NCBI RefSeq assembly: GCF_037893185.1
Contig: NZ_CP140772.1
Span: 4,526,001-4,590,000, forward strand
Direction of reading: 5' to 3'
Length of the DNA stretch: 64,000 nucleotides
Origin: Chitinophaga sp. 180180018-3
GTDB lineage: Bacteria; Bacteroidota; Bacteroidia; Chitinophagales; Chitinophagaceae
The notes under the pieces are model-generated. The model was given only the letters and a program-made list of their open reading frames with translations, did no database searches and was not told the DNA's origin. This document shows positions 9,701 through 18,851 of this stretch, one piece after another; the first letter of the stretch is position 1; each line of letters starts with the position of its first letter. Position numbers and translations under genes: made by a program.

Positions 9701-10441
9701 ATGTTTTTTTTCCGCAAACGCAATAAGAATGGAGAGTTGCCAGCTGAGCTATTATCATTTCTGCATACAGATATACACTCTCATTTACTGCCGGCCATCG
9801 ACGATGGCGTGCGGGACACAGATACGTCGGTGAATTTCATCAGCCGGCTGCAGCATATGGGCGTCAGGAAAATAGTGACCACGCCACATATTATCATGGA
9901 CCGGTATCCTAATTCAGCTGCTACCATGGCGCAGCCTTATGAGGCGGTTTCAGTGGCGTTACAGTCCAATAATATTTCAATACCATTTCACCATGCAGCA
10001 GAATATTATCTCGATGAACAATTTGTACCATTGCTGCAACAGCCGCTGTTAACCGTTTCGGGCAACAAAGTTCTTGTGGAGATATCTTTTGTTGCGGCGC
10101 CACCGCAGTTACACGGATGGCTGTTTGATATACAGGCCGCAGGCTACCAGCCGATTATGGCACACCCGGAAAGATATCCTTACTATCATGCAGATATAGA
10201 TCAATACCGCCAGTTAAAGCAATTGGGCTGCCAGCTGCAGGTTAACCTGTTATCCCTCACAGGATATTATGGCAAGCAGGTGCAGCTGGCAGCAGAAAAG
10301 CTCCTTGCAGCAGGACTGATCGATTATGCCGGAACGGACCTTCACCACGAGCGGCACCTGCAGGCTATTGCCGGTATCGCATCTCAACACAAACTACGTA
10401 AAACACTGGAGGCATACCCTTTCTTGAATTATACCTTATAA
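9701..10441 (+). CDS. CpsB/YwqE-family PHP tyrosine-protein phosphatase
   Basis: 246 residues with a polymerase-and-histidinol-phosphatase (PHP) metal site: DIHSHLLPAIDDG (about 28-40), TTPH (66-69), a central Glu in AAEYYLDEQFVP, MAHPERYPYY and a final GTDLHH. This is the manganese-dependent phosphatase family that dephosphorylates the tyrosine tail of bacterial BY-kinases such as Wzc. A BY-kinase with a tyrosine-rich tail is encoded at 29018-31417 in the cluster just beyond the convergent neighbour, which makes the pairing likely. The first codons include a run of eight T, a possible slippage site. Confidence 0.85.
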   Translation: MFFFRKRNKNGELPAELLSFLHTDIHSHLLPAIDDGVRDTDTSVNFISRLQHMGVRKIVTTPHIIMDRYPNSAATMAQPYEAVSVALQSNNISIPFHHAAEYYLDEQFVPLLQQPLLTVSGNKVLVEISFVAAPPQLHGWLFDIQAAGYQPIMAHPERYPYYHADIDQYRQLKQLGCQLQVNLLSLTGYYGKQVQLAAEKLLAAGLIDYAGTDLHHERHLQAIAGIASQHKLRKTLEAYPFLNYTL

Positions 10442-10475
10442 CCGGTACTAACGGATCAGCATCACCGTACCGGTT
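10440..10475. terminator. Inverted repeat between convergent genes
   Basis: AACCGGTAC at 10440-10448 is repeated as its exact reverse complement GTACCGGTT at 10467-10475, with a short inner ACGG/CCGT pairing. It spans the six-base gap between the phosphatase stop and the stop of the convergent gliding-motility protein. A shared terminator is plausible, but neither side has a good T-tract. Confidence 0.4.
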
Positions 10476-12025
10476 TGCTTACGTGCCTGTTGCTTACTAT
10501 CGATATATGTGAGCACCCATACATAAGCGCCCGCAGGCAGCTGGCTTCCCCGGAAATCCCCGTTCCAGGCTCCTTCAGGGTTAGTGGTACTGAACACTGT
10601 TTGTCCCCAGCGGGTATATACTTCCAATCTGAATTCCCTGACATCATCATGCACTTTGGCGTGGAACAGATCGTTCTGCCCATCATTATTCGGCGTAAAA
10701 GCAGTGGGCACAAACACCGCACACTCACGTATATTGCGATTGATCACTGCACTCCCTTCAGCCGGACATTCATGTGCATCCTTTACACGAAAATGAAAAG
10801 AACCCGCATCGAGTCCACCCCAGCTACTGTCGGCCTGCCATCCATTGTTATCAAGACTAAACGCATAAGGAGGCGTTCCCCCTGCTATTTCAAGCCTGAT
10901 CTTTCCGTCCATAGTAGATGAACAACTCACATCCTTTGTACGTACGCCTGTGATTTCCAATGGTGCGGGTTCTGTTATTGTGATATGATCGATTGGCTCC
11001 GCACAACCTTCTTCATCTTTTACCAATACACTATAATCACCCGGTGTTAGCTTAGTGAAAGAAGGCGTGTATACTGCATTTTTGCTGCCGTTGAAATAGT
11101 AGCGATAGGGAGCAGTTCCCCCATCGGTAGCCAGTTCGATGGTGTTGTTGTTTTGGCCATAGCAGGCAGAAGGCGTAACCGTTACCTTGCTTTTCACTTC
11201 CCAGGCGCCTACTGTGGCCTGTTTGGTGGCACTGGTACCATTAGGCAGTTTAACGGTAACCTCGTAATTACCGGCAGCCAGGCCGGTAATATGTTCCGTA
11301 GTTTCCCCTCCAGGGCTCCATTGCACCGTATAAGGCTGAGTGACGCCATTCACTGTTACGCTGGCTTCTCCCCTGCTTTCACCTTTACAGGTATTCTTCA
11401 CGGTCACCGCCAGTTCGGGCGTTTCCAGCAACGCACCGGAGATATTATCAATCAGCAGCGCTGATCCATAAATGCTCTTGTCGCAGGGCTTCCACGGATC
11501 AGCCATGAACGTAATAAACTTATAGTCGCGGGTTGGTCTGAACACAAAAGAATAACGGGCCCAATTGGTGTGGTAAAAATCACCTGTGCTCCACAACCGC
11601 TCCGCCGTATCGCTGGGCGTGTTTCCCCCATATATCGTCATGCTGGCATAGCAGGCCAGGAAAGCATAAGTAGGCGCATACGCCAGGTCCATAGCAACGG
11701 TATAGGTTTTACCTGCTTTCAGCGGCACCTCCTGGCTGATAGATTCGAGCCAGTTAGGGCCGCTGTGCAGGCCAACATAGGTGGCACCGTCTGAGGGAGG
11801 CTGTGTGATGTTCAGGGTACCGGGTTGTATATCCGGCGTTCCCCTGCCCCTCCAGCCGGGTGGAACTTTCCCTTGTCCGGGAGTTCCTTCCAGGGATGGG
11901 TTTTTCAATAAAATATCCTGTGCGGTAAGGGGATGCAAGGCACTTAATAAGTATACCAGTACTGCTGCAACGTACTTCCATACACCAGTCCATTGTTGCA
12001 GGCATTTATACAGCAGTGATTTCAT
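10448..12025 (-). CDS. SprB-repeat protein with gliding motility (CHU_C) C-terminal sorting domain
   Basis: 525 residues from the ATG at 12025, which starts a signal-peptide region ending near LLSALHPLTAQ; an ATG at 12091 would place 22 residues ahead of it and is rejected. After a carbohydrate-binding-like segment (residues about 35-190) come three Cys-containing SprB-like repeats (ending TVKL, CAEP and CPAEG). The C-terminus has PTAFTPNNDGQNDLF, YTRWGQTVF and AGAYVWVLTY, the hallmark type-B type IX secretion sorting domain. It should be secreted by T9SS and bound to the cell surface. It closes the exopolysaccharide gene run, so a surface or matrix role is likely. Confidence 0.88.
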   Translation of the reverse strand: MKSLLYKCLQQWTGVWKYVAAVLVYLLSALHPLTAQDILLKNPSLEGTPGQGKVPPGWRGRGTPDIQPGTLNITQPPSDGATYVGLHSGPNWLESISQEVPLKAGKTYTVAMDLAYAPTYAFLACYASMTIYGGNTPSDTAERLWSTGDFYHTNWARYSFVFRPTRDYKFITFMADPWKPCDKSIYGSALLIDNISGALLETPELAVTVKNTCKGESRGEASVTVNGVTQPYTVQWSPGGETTEHITGLAAGNYEVTVKLPNGTSATKQATVGAWEVKSKVTVTPSACYGQNNNTIELATDGGTAPYRYYFNGSKNAVYTPSFTKLTPGDYSVLVKDEEGCAEPIDHITITEPAPLEITGVRTKDVSCSSTMDGKIRLEIAGGTPPYAFSLDNNGWQADSSWGGLDAGSFHFRVKDAHECPAEGSAVINRNIRECAVFVPTAFTPNNDGQNDLFHAKVHDDVREFRLEVYTRWGQTVFSTTNPEGAWNGDFRGSQLPAGAYVWVLTYIDSKQQARKQTGTVMLIR

Positions 12026-12104
12026 GACAACGGCTTTATTTTTTGAGGGACAATTGACGGATGATCTGTGCCGGAAAAAAACGGGGATCATCCGTCAATA
12101 TAAG

Positions 12105-13262
12105 CTAATGGTTCTCCGCCAGCACCGGACTTTCCTCGAAACAACGGTTAATAATAGTCAACACGCGCGTCAGGTCTTCAGCGGTTAAGTTAGAGCCACT
12201 TGGCAAACACAGACCGTTATTGAACAGTTCTTCAGACACGCCATTCACATATGCAGGTGCATCGGCAAAGACCGGCTGCAGGTGCATCGGTTTCCATAAA
12301 GGTCTTGATTCAATATTTTCTTTCTCCAGCGCCAGCCTGATAGTTTCCCTTGTTATACCATTGGTAACATTAGGATCAATGAGCAGGGTGGTAAGCCAGC
12401 GATTGCTGTGGCAATTGTCGGGCTCCGGCTGAAAAGATATCCCTGGCAGGTGTGAGAGGTGTTTGCGATAGAAGTCGAAATTAGCTCTCCGTTGATCTAC
12501 GCGCTCGTCCAGCACCAGCATCTGGCCACAGCCAATGGCTGCACAGATATTGCTGAGGCGATAGTTATAGCCGATATGGCTGTGCTGGTAGTGAGGCGCT
12601 GTATCCCTTGCCTGTGTGGCAAGGAAGCGAGCCTGTTGTATCAGTTTGGGATCATTGCCCAGCAAAGCTCCGCCGCCACTGGTGGTAATGATCTTGTTTC
12701 CGTTGAAACTCAGCACACCCATCTGACCAATATTCCCGCACGCTTTTTTGTTGTACAGAGATCCCAGCGCCTCGGCTGCATCTTCAATAACAGGTATGCC
12801 GAATTTTGCTGCCACTGCCATGATCTCCTTCATCTTCGCGGGCATGCCATACAAGTGAACCGGAATGATCGCTTTCGGCTTCTTCCCTACCATGATCCGT
12901 TCGTTGATAGCCACTTCCAGTAATGCGGGGTCCATATTCCAGGTGTCTCTTTCACTATCCACGAAAACAGGCGTTGCGCCCAGGTAAGCGATAGGGTTGG
13001 CAGAAGCGGAAAAGGTCATGCTCTGGCAGATCACTTCATCGCCCGGCTGCACGCCAGCCAGGATCAGTGCCAGGTGCAGCGCAGCAGTTCCGGAAGATAA
13101 CGCTGCCGCATATCCGCTGCCCGTATAGGCTGCCAGTGCTTCTTCGAAAGCATCTACGTGTGCTCCCAACGGAGCAATCCAGTTACTGTCGAACGCAGCT
13201 TTGATCAGATCGAATTCTGCGTTTCCCATATGCGGAGACGACAACCACATTTTGTTATTCAT
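12105..13262 (-). CDS. DegT/DnrJ/EryC1 sugar aminotransferase (PglE-like)
   Basis: 385 residues from the ATG at 13262; the frame extends to 13376 but that would overlap the preceding gene, and the family start MNNKMWLSSPHM fits. PLP-dependent aminotransferase of fold type I: SSGTAALHLAL binds the cofactor phosphate, IEDAAEALGS holds the PLP-stacking Asp, and SFNGNKIITT carries the catalytic lysine. With a PglD-like acetyltransferase and a PglC-like transferase directly upstream in the same operon, it most likely forms UDP-4-amino-4,6-dideoxy-GlcNAc from the 4-keto sugar made by the PglF homolog at 32272-34221. Gap to the PglD-like gene is five bases. Confidence 0.88.
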   Translation of the reverse strand: MNNKMWLSSPHMGNAEFDLIKAAFDSNWIAPLGAHVDAFEEALAAYTGSGYAAALSSGTAALHLALILAGVQPGDEVICQSMTFSASANPIAYLGATPVFVDSERDTWNMDPALLEVAINERIMVGKKPKAIIPVHLYGMPAKMKEIMAVAAKFGIPVIEDAAEALGSLYNKKACGNIGQMGVLSFNGNKIITTSGGGALLGNDPKLIQQARFLATQARDTAPHYQHSHIGYNYRLSNICAAIGCGQMLVLDERVDQRRANFDFYRKHLSHLPGISFQPEPDNCHSNRWLTTLLIDPNVTNGITRETIRLALEKENIESRPLWKPMHLQPVFADAPAYVNGVSEELFNNGLCLPSGSNLTAEDLTRVLTIINRCFEESPVLAENH

Positions 13263-13267
13263 TATAA

Positions 13268-13876
13268 TCAGTTTAATTGTTGAGAGACTATTTTTTCGCG
13301 GGCCGGATTTCCCATCACCACGCAATGATCCGGCACATTCTTCGTCACCACTGAGCCGGCACCTATTACGGCCCACCTGCCGATGCAGACACCCGGCACA
13401 ATCACAGCGCCGGCGCCTATATGCGTGCCTTCTCCTATGCTTACGTTACCACACAGGGCTGCATTCGGAGAAACGTGTACGAAATCCTCCAGTATGCAGT
13501 CGTGATCAATGGAGGCATTGGTATTCACGATACAGTGCCGGCCGATCTTCACATCTGCGTTGATAGTGGCGCCAGCCATCACTACCGTACCTTCGTCGAC
13601 CATCGCTGTGGGCGACAAATTGGCCTTTTCGTGTATGGCCACGCCGAAGCGTGTATGCAGGCGCTCCGCAACTTTTTTCCGGATAGCATTATTGCCGATG
13701 GAGATGATCATACCGGAAGTGATCTGCTCTCCTGAACCAGCAAGAGGGGTAACAGGATACTTCCAGAGCTGCTTCACGGCGGGGTTATCATCAAATACCC
13801 CTTGTACTGCAATTCGTTTCGACTGCAATATTTCTATGATTACTTTGGCGTGTCCGCCTGCTCCGATCAAATACAT
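13268..13876 (-). CDS. PglD/NeuD-family UDP-sugar N-acetyltransferase
   Basis: 202 residues. An N-terminal Rossmann-like half begins LIGAGGHAKVIIEILQ and binds the UDP-sugar; the C-terminal half is a left-handed beta-helix of hexapeptide repeats (ATINADVKIGRHC, IGEGTHIGAGAVIVPG). NTNASIDHDC contains the histidine that serves as general base in PglD. It would acetylate the 4-amino group of UDP-4-amino-sugars to give UDP-N,N'-diacetylbacillosamine. It sits between the aminotransferase and the phosphoglycosyl transferase, the same set of three as in Campylobacter pgl. Confidence 0.9.
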   Translation of the reverse strand: MYLIGAGGHAKVIIEILQSKRIAVQGVFDDNPAVKQLWKYPVTPLAGSGEQITSGMIISIGNNAIRKKVAERLHTRFGVAIHEKANLSPTAMVDEGTVVMAGATINADVKIGRHCIVNTNASIDHDCILEDFVHVSPNAALCGNVSIGEGTHIGAGAVIVPGVCIGRWAVIGAGSVVTKNVPDHCVVMGNPAREKIVSQQLN

Positions 13877-13888
13877 AATTTTATGTTT

Positions 13889-14509
13889 TTAACCATTCTG
13901 TCCGTTTCCCATGAAACGCTCCATGGTAGCAGACCCTACTGAATTAATACCTTCTGATGTAATAACTTTCTGCATGGTCTTCCATACAATCTTTATATCG
14001 AGTGCCAGGCTGGCATTATCTACATACCAAACATCGTAAGCAAATTTCTGCGACCAGCTGATGGCATTCCGGCCATTCACCTGCGCCCAGCCTGTAATGC
14101 CGGGGCGCATTTCATGGCGCCTGCGTTGCTCTTCATTATATAGCGGCAGATAATCGACCAGCAACGGACGGGGGCCTATCAGGCTCATATCTCCTTTCAC
14201 GACGTTGATCAGCTGAGGAATTTCATCGAGCGATGTTTTGCGGACGAACTTTCCTACCGGCGTGAGCCTTACTTCATCCGAAAGCAGCTGCCCTGCTGCA
14301 TCTCTGCGATCGTTCATGGTTTTGAATTTGATGACGCGGAAAATGCGGCCATCCTTCCCCGGCCTTGGCTGCAGGAAGAATGGTTTGCCATTGTTGGCAA
14401 TAGCCAGCAATACTATTAACAGCAGCAGCACCGGCGATAAAAGCAGCAGCGCTACCAGGGCTACCGTTACATCTACCAGCGGTTTAAATATGTTCCTGTA
14501 CCAATGCAT
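13889..14509 (-). CDS. Initiating phosphoglycosyl-1-phosphate transferase (PglC-like)
   Basis: 206 residues, the small form with one N-terminal membrane hairpin (about residues 11-38) and a cytosolic catalytic domain, like PglC. Motifs: FKTMND, the catalytic Asp-Glu pair D95-E96 in KTSLDEIPQ, SLIGPRPL and RPGITGWAQVNGRN. It should transfer a phospho-sugar from UDP-sugar to undecaprenyl phosphate at the inner membrane and so begin each repeat unit. Context suggests UDP-diacetylbacillosamine as donor. Its start overlaps the stop of the upstream glycosyltransferase by 26 bases, indicating translational coupling. Confidence 0.92.
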   Translation of the reverse strand: MHWYRNIFKPLVDVTVALVALLLLSPVLLLLIVLLAIANNGKPFFLQPRPGKDGRIFRVIKFKTMNDRRDAAGQLLSDEVRLTPVGKFVRKTSLDEIPQLINVVKGDMSLIGPRPLLVDYLPLYNEEQRRRHEMRPGITGWAQVNGRNAISWSQKFAYDVWYVDNASLALDIKIVWKTMQKVITSEGINSVGSATMERFMGNGQNG

Positions 14510-15761
14510 CTTTTACTGGTATTTCTTTAGTGATCTTCTTTCCGATAAAATTCAGATACCGGAGCGCCAACACCTGCCGATCGAAATTCTGTTTGGCATA
14601 ACGGAAACCATTCTCCCCTTCCTGCTGTAACCGTGCAGGATTGCGGAGATATTCCCGGATCACGGTATTATATGCCTCTGCATTTTCAGGTTCTACAAAA
14701 CAGCCTGCTTCAGCGGTTTCCACCAGTTCTCTCGATACCCCATCGATCGCCATCAGAATAGGTTTCTTGCAGGCCATGTAGTCGAAAGTTTTGTTGGAGT
14801 ACACTGTTTTGAACGTATCCACTTTCTTGAGTACGGAAGCGCCCATATCAGAAGCCAGGATATACCGGAATACTTCCTGCTTGGGTACCGCATCCAGGAA
14901 ACGCACATTCTTCACCTGCCTGTCAACAGCCAGTTGTTGCAGGCGTGCTTTTTCCATTCCCTGTCCTATCAGCTGAAATAATACAGGTGTATCCTCCAGT
15001 GCCTTCCCCGCATCCAGCAGCTGCTCCAGGTGATTGGCCACGCCATGTGCACCTACATAGGTGATGACAAAACGGCCATCGAGCTGATGCTGTTTGCGGA
15101 AGGCTTCACGATCGAACGATTGCAGCAGGTGATCCGATAAAGAAAAGTCTGCTGCATTGGGAATGAAAATGAGCTTATCTACCGGCACCTTCTTTTTATC
15201 TCTCAGCGTATTGTAGAAAGCAGGCGTCAGCACGTTAATGAGCGCGGCTTTGCGATAGATGAAATTTTCCACCCAATAAGCCAGCTTAATCACGAGTTTA
15301 TTTTTTAATACCCCTGTATCGATAGCCGATTCGGGCCACAGATCCCGCACTTCAAACACCAGCGGCATGCGTTTCAGGCGCGACAGTAAATAGCCTGAAA
15401 AGCCTACGAATAAAGGCGGCGATGTAACAATCACTACGTCGAAACTGCCCTTCACCTTGAATAAACCAGCCCAAAGCGATGAGAACATAAATGAGAAATA
15501 CCCCCAGAGCCTGCCGAGGAAATTTTTGTTATAAGATTCCGATACATGACAACGCCATACGGTGACGTTGCCCTGCTGTTTTTTTACAAAGTGTTTTCCT
15601 TTATACTCCGGCCTTTTCTCGGCACCATTGTAGTGCATCATTCCTCCGAGCACAGTTACTTCCGCGCCCTGCTCCGTCCAGGTTTTTGTGATTTCGTTCC
15701 ATCTTGAACCTCCCGGATCATCTTCTTCCAGGAAGTACTGGTGAATCAGTAGAATTTTCAT
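14484..15761 (-). CDS. Glycosyltransferase family 4 (WbuB/PglA-like)
   Basis: 425 residues with a GT-B layout. The N-terminal domain begins MKILLIHQYFLEEDDPGGSR with the donor-side glycine-rich loop, and VVIVTSPPLFVGFSGYLL and VFEVRDLWPESAIDTG match the WbuB-type GT4 group. The C-terminal domain contains FVITYVGAHGVANHLEQLL and ends with an EPENAEAYN nucleotide-binding segment. Soluble or membrane-peripheral and cytosolic; it probably adds the second sugar to the lipid carrier, given the adjacent PglC homolog. The sugar specificity cannot be read. Confidence 0.88.
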   Translation of the reverse strand: MKILLIHQYFLEEDDPGGSRWNEITKTWTEQGAEVTVLGGMMHYNGAEKRPEYKGKHFVKKQQGNVTVWRCHVSESYNKNFLGRLWGYFSFMFSSLWAGLFKVKGSFDVVIVTSPPLFVGFSGYLLSRLKRMPLVFEVRDLWPESAIDTGVLKNKLVIKLAYWVENFIYRKAALINVLTPAFYNTLRDKKKVPVDKLIFIPNAADFSLSDHLLQSFDREAFRKQHQLDGRFVITYVGAHGVANHLEQLLDAGKALEDTPVLFQLIGQGMEKARLQQLAVDRQVKNVRFLDAVPKQEVFRYILASDMGASVLKKVDTFKTVYSNKTFDYMACKKPILMAIDGVSRELVETAEAGCFVEPENAEAYNTVIREYLRNPARLQQEGENGFRYAKQNFDRQVLALRYLNFIGKKITKEIPVKDALVQEHI

Positions 15762-15768
15762 AGCTAAA

Positions 15769-17667
15769 TCAAATTATAATCTCCGTAATGATAGTATCAG
15801 CGTCCGAAGCAAATACAACAGTGGCATTCTCTTCTTTTACACCATACAGGGAAGAATACATCCCTGGCTGAAAATGTGGTTGTAAGATGGCGCCCTTGCT
15901 GTCTTCCGCTTTCAACGTCAGCTTTTCGGCAGAAGGCATGTGCCATAGCTGGCGCATATCCAGGTAGGGAGGTTTGTGCAGTATATGATCTTTCACCACC
16001 CAAACCGGCTGTTGCTTGTTCTTGCGCACCTGGCGTATGTGTACAATGTCAGCGCCTACATGCTGAAATACACTGACAGCGCCTTCCCATATATATTCTT
16101 CTGCTGTTTCGTATAGCTTTGCCCGTGAGCACTGCGACCAGTTATACCAGATAAAGCGCGGGCCTTTCAGCATCTGATCGTAGTTACCCAGCATCACCGT
16201 ATTATGTGAAGCTGTGCCCATAAAGTAGCGCAGCGTTTCTTCGTCGGTATTGTATTTATAGCTTCCTGCATCCATGAGCAGGTTTTCGTTATGATGCCAG
16301 ATATCGAGGTGCAGGTTATCCGCCTGAGAGGGCCTGTCTTTATGGCTTCCGCAGCGAAGCATCGTCAGCGTATCTTTCTCTCTGCAGATATAATAACCTC
16401 CTTCCGGAAAAGCATATATCGCTTTGTTCTCCTCCAGCACTTTCGTTTTAAATTCGAACGGGGAGATGCCGTACCACCACGTATCTTCGTAGATATCAGG
16501 GAACGCAGCATCTACCTGCAGCAACATGGACAAGGCCTGCAGCTGCGGCCGGTAATCGCGGTAGTGGTGATTATTCAGCCCGAAGAAGAGAGCGCCATCG
16601 TTAGCACCGTAGTTAGGCAACCATCCGTTGCCATCATTCATGCAAACCCGGAGAAAACTGAGCGATTTGAGCGCCTTTTCCCTCACTACCGGAGCAAATA
16701 CTTCTCCATTGAGCGTCGACAATTGCAGCGCCCAGGTAAGTAGTTGTATCACTACCCGGTGGTAGTTCATCGAGAATTGCAGGAAGGTACCGTCGTTATA
16801 TATCTGATAGGCAATTTCCTGTTCAAACCATTTCCTGCCGCGGGCTTTCCATTGTGCAGCCTCCGGCAGGGAAGGAAAGAGCAAGCCTCCCAGATACAGT
16901 GTAAGCGTTTCCGTTATAGCATGATTATTCCTTACGGCAATCCTCGAAAAATTGATGTTATGATATACGTGATGCAGCTGCCAATAGATAGCATATTGTA
17001 TGTGATCGAATAATTCGTTGGTCAGTGCCGGTGAATGGCGATAAAAGTATAAAGCAAAGGTCCAGTTCAATACGCGCAAACTTATCTCCTGACTGCACTT
17101 ATAATGAGGGCCACAATTCACAGGATTGGCTTCAATCCACGAAAGGATCGCCTCAAATACCAGCTTCGCATTATCTGCACCGAAGTGATGATCGTACCGG
17201 ATCACATCGTACAACCAGGCAAAGCGGGCCCGTTCCCAGACGAACTTGATATCGCCAGCAGTTGCGGAATAGTCGTTTATTTCCGTCCAGTGTGCCGCAC
17301 CGTTATAAACATAGCCGGTATCCGGATTCCTCAGCCAGGAAAAATCCGGTCCCAGCGGCAGGGTTACGCCGTTGAAAAAAATGAGCTCATTTTTTCTGAT
17401 CCGTTCAAAGCGTTGTGCAATTTCCGGAGCAGGCTGCCGGGGTACTTTAACGTCTTCCCGGCTTTTGAAGAAGAAGTTAACTGATTGTTGCTTCCACTCT
17501 TCGAGCGACAGGTAACGCTGGAACGCAGGCGCTTTCGGGAAACGCCTTTTCAGGCGCCCGGTTCTGCGATTCAACTCATGTGCGGAACGGAATGCGACGT
17601 ATCGCAGGCCCATGTTCCGCACTACCTTAATGCCATTAAATACTGTATTCAGGCTACTCATATGCAA
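15769..17667 (-). CDS. Heparinase II/III-family polysaccharide lyase
   Basis: 632 residues. The N-terminal half is an alpha/alpha-toroid rich in Trp, Tyr and His (WTEINDYSATAGDIKFVWE, FNYHR-type motifs, NNHAITE), and the C-terminal half is the beta-sandwich heparinase II/III-like domain (QADNLHLDIWHHNENLLMDA, GTASHNTVMLG). No clear signal peptide is seen, which is common for homologs inside polysaccharide clusters. The family cleaves uronate-containing polysaccharides by beta-elimination; the cluster also encodes a UDP-sugar 6-dehydrogenase that could supply a uronic acid. The start overlaps wecB by 14 bases; an ATG at 17661 is an alternative. Confidence 0.85.
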   Translation of the reverse strand: MHMSSLNTVFNGIKVVRNMGLRYVAFRSAHELNRRTGRLKRRFPKAPAFQRYLSLEEWKQQSVNFFFKSREDVKVPRQPAPEIAQRFERIRKNELIFFNGVTLPLGPDFSWLRNPDTGYVYNGAAHWTEINDYSATAGDIKFVWERARFAWLYDVIRYDHHFGADNAKLVFEAILSWIEANPVNCGPHYKCSQEISLRVLNWTFALYFYRHSPALTNELFDHIQYAIYWQLHHVYHNINFSRIAVRNNHAITETLTLYLGGLLFPSLPEAAQWKARGRKWFEQEIAYQIYNDGTFLQFSMNYHRVVIQLLTWALQLSTLNGEVFAPVVREKALKSLSFLRVCMNDGNGWLPNYGANDGALFFGLNNHHYRDYRPQLQALSMLLQVDAAFPDIYEDTWWYGISPFEFKTKVLEENKAIYAFPEGGYYICREKDTLTMLRCGSHKDRPSQADNLHLDIWHHNENLLMDAGSYKYNTDEETLRYFMGTASHNTVMLGNYDQMLKGPRFIWYNWSQCSRAKLYETAEEYIWEGAVSVFQHVGADIVHIRQVRKNKQQPVWVVKDHILHKPPYLDMRQLWHMPSAEKLTLKAEDSKGAILQPHFQPGMYSSLYGVKEENATVVFASDADTIITEIII

Positions 17668-18775
17668 CAGCTGGTTGTTCCTTCACCGCAAACAATTCAA
17701 TTAAATGCGCCACAATCCGCTCTGCAGTTTTACCGTCCCACAATGCAGGAATAGCGCCCTTCTTCCATTTACCTTCGAATAGCCGCTGCATGGCAGGGGC
17801 CAGTGCTTTAGGGTCGGTGCCCAGCAGCTCATTAGTACCGGTAAGACAGGTTTCCGGTCTTTCGGTAGAATCGCGGAGGGTCATGCAGGGCACACCCATT
17901 ACCGTCGTTTCTTCCGTGATGCCACCGGAGTCTGTAATAACTGCCTTAGCATTTTCTACGAGGTAATTGAACTCGAGGTAGCCCAGCGGTTCCACCAGGT
18001 GGAGACGGGGATGATTTACGGCGACCTTTTCCAGGCTCTTAGCTGTGCGCGGATGTACCGGGAAAATGACCGGCAGTTCCCTGCTGTTGTCCATGATTTC
18101 ACCAATCAGCAGGCCGAGGTTATTTTCTTCATCCACATTGGCAGGGCGGTGTAAGGTCATCACGAAATACTGGCGGGGCTGCAACCCGGCCTGCTCCCAG
18201 ATCGCCGGTGGTATGAAGCGGCTGCGTTGTTTCAACAGCGTATCTATCATGGTGTTTCCTACAAAGAGGATCTGCGCACCGGCTTTTCCTTCTTTCTGAA
18301 GATTGGTATTAGCCACTACAGAGGTAGTGAAAAAATAATCGGTGATGGCATCTGTTACGAGGCGATTAACTTCTTCCGGCATAGTAATATCACCGGAACG
18401 GATACCTCCTTCCACGTGTGCTACCCTGATCTTCATCTTTTTAGCAACGATGGCGCAGGCCAGCGTAGAAGTAACGTCTCCTACCACCAGCAACAGATCG
18501 CAGGGATGAGTGATTAGTTCTTTTTCAAAGCGTACCATGATATTAGCGGTTTGTTCCGCCTGGGTGCCGCCCCCCGCTTCCAGATTAGCATCTGGTTCAG
18601 GAATGCCCAGCTGTTCAAAAAATGAATGACTCATGTTTTTGTCGTAATGCTGGCCGGTATGTACCAGACGAAAGCTGATATCATACCCGTTCGCTTGTTT
18701 TTCCTGGATAGCAGCGATGATAGGCGCTATTTTCATAAAGTTTGGGCGCGCACCCGCAATAATGGTTAACTTCAT
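17654..18775 (-). CDS. wecB: UDP-N-acetylglucosamine 2-epimerase, non-hydrolysing
   Basis: 373 residues, the full length of WecB/MnaA. It interconverts UDP-GlcNAc and UDP-ManNAc. Signatures: IAGARPNFMKIAPII at the N-terminus, VHTGQHYD, HVEGGIRSGDITMPEEVNR, the UDP-binding HPRT segment, and TDSGGITEETTVMGVP. It provides UDP-ManNAc or, with the 6-dehydrogenase at 27618-28931, possibly a ManNAc-uronic acid for the exopolymer. It is in the middle of the minus-strand operon and overlaps the heparinase-like gene by 14 bases. Confidence 0.96.
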   Translation of the reverse strand: MKLTIIAGARPNFMKIAPIIAAIQEKQANGYDISFRLVHTGQHYDKNMSHSFFEQLGIPEPDANLEAGGGTQAEQTANIMVRFEKELITHPCDLLLVVGDVTSTLACAIVAKKMKIRVAHVEGGIRSGDITMPEEVNRLVTDAITDYFFTTSVVANTNLQKEGKAGAQILFVGNTMIDTLLKQRSRFIPPAIWEQAGLQPRQYFVMTLHRPANVDEENNLGLLIGEIMDNSRELPVIFPVHPRTAKSLEKVAVNHPRLHLVEPLGYLEFNYLVENAKAVITDSGGITEETTVMGVPCMTLRDSTERPETCLTGTNELLGTDPKALAPAMQRLFEGKWKKGAIPALWDGKTAERIVAHLIELFAVKEQPAVAYE

Positions 18776-18851
18776 ATCGATATGGTTTTAATATGGTTCG
18801 AACCTGCTTCTTCAGCAGGTGGTTTCGCAATATGGTTTTTTCAAAGTCTGT
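18776..18851 (-). other. Intergenic spacer with three ATATGGTT repeats and a small hairpin
   Basis: ATATGGTT occurs at 18780-18787, 18791-18798 and 18830-18837. Between them ACCTGCT (18802-18808) pairs with AGCAGGT (18814-18820) around a five-base loop, and GGTTCGAACC at 18795-18804 is itself a palindrome. There is no T-tract on either strand after the stem, so this is not a convincing terminator. It is one of the few gaps over 70 bases inside the cluster and may hold an internal processing or regulatory site. Confidence 0.35.

Noticed and set aside
13263..13376. N-terminal extension of the aminotransferase to 13376
   Set aside because: Overlaps the preceding acetyltransferase gene by over 100 bases and lacks family similarity.
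18795..18820. GGTTCGAA followed by a hairpin, resembling a tRNA T-arm
   Set aside because: No acceptor, D or anticodon stem can be drawn in the 76-base gap.
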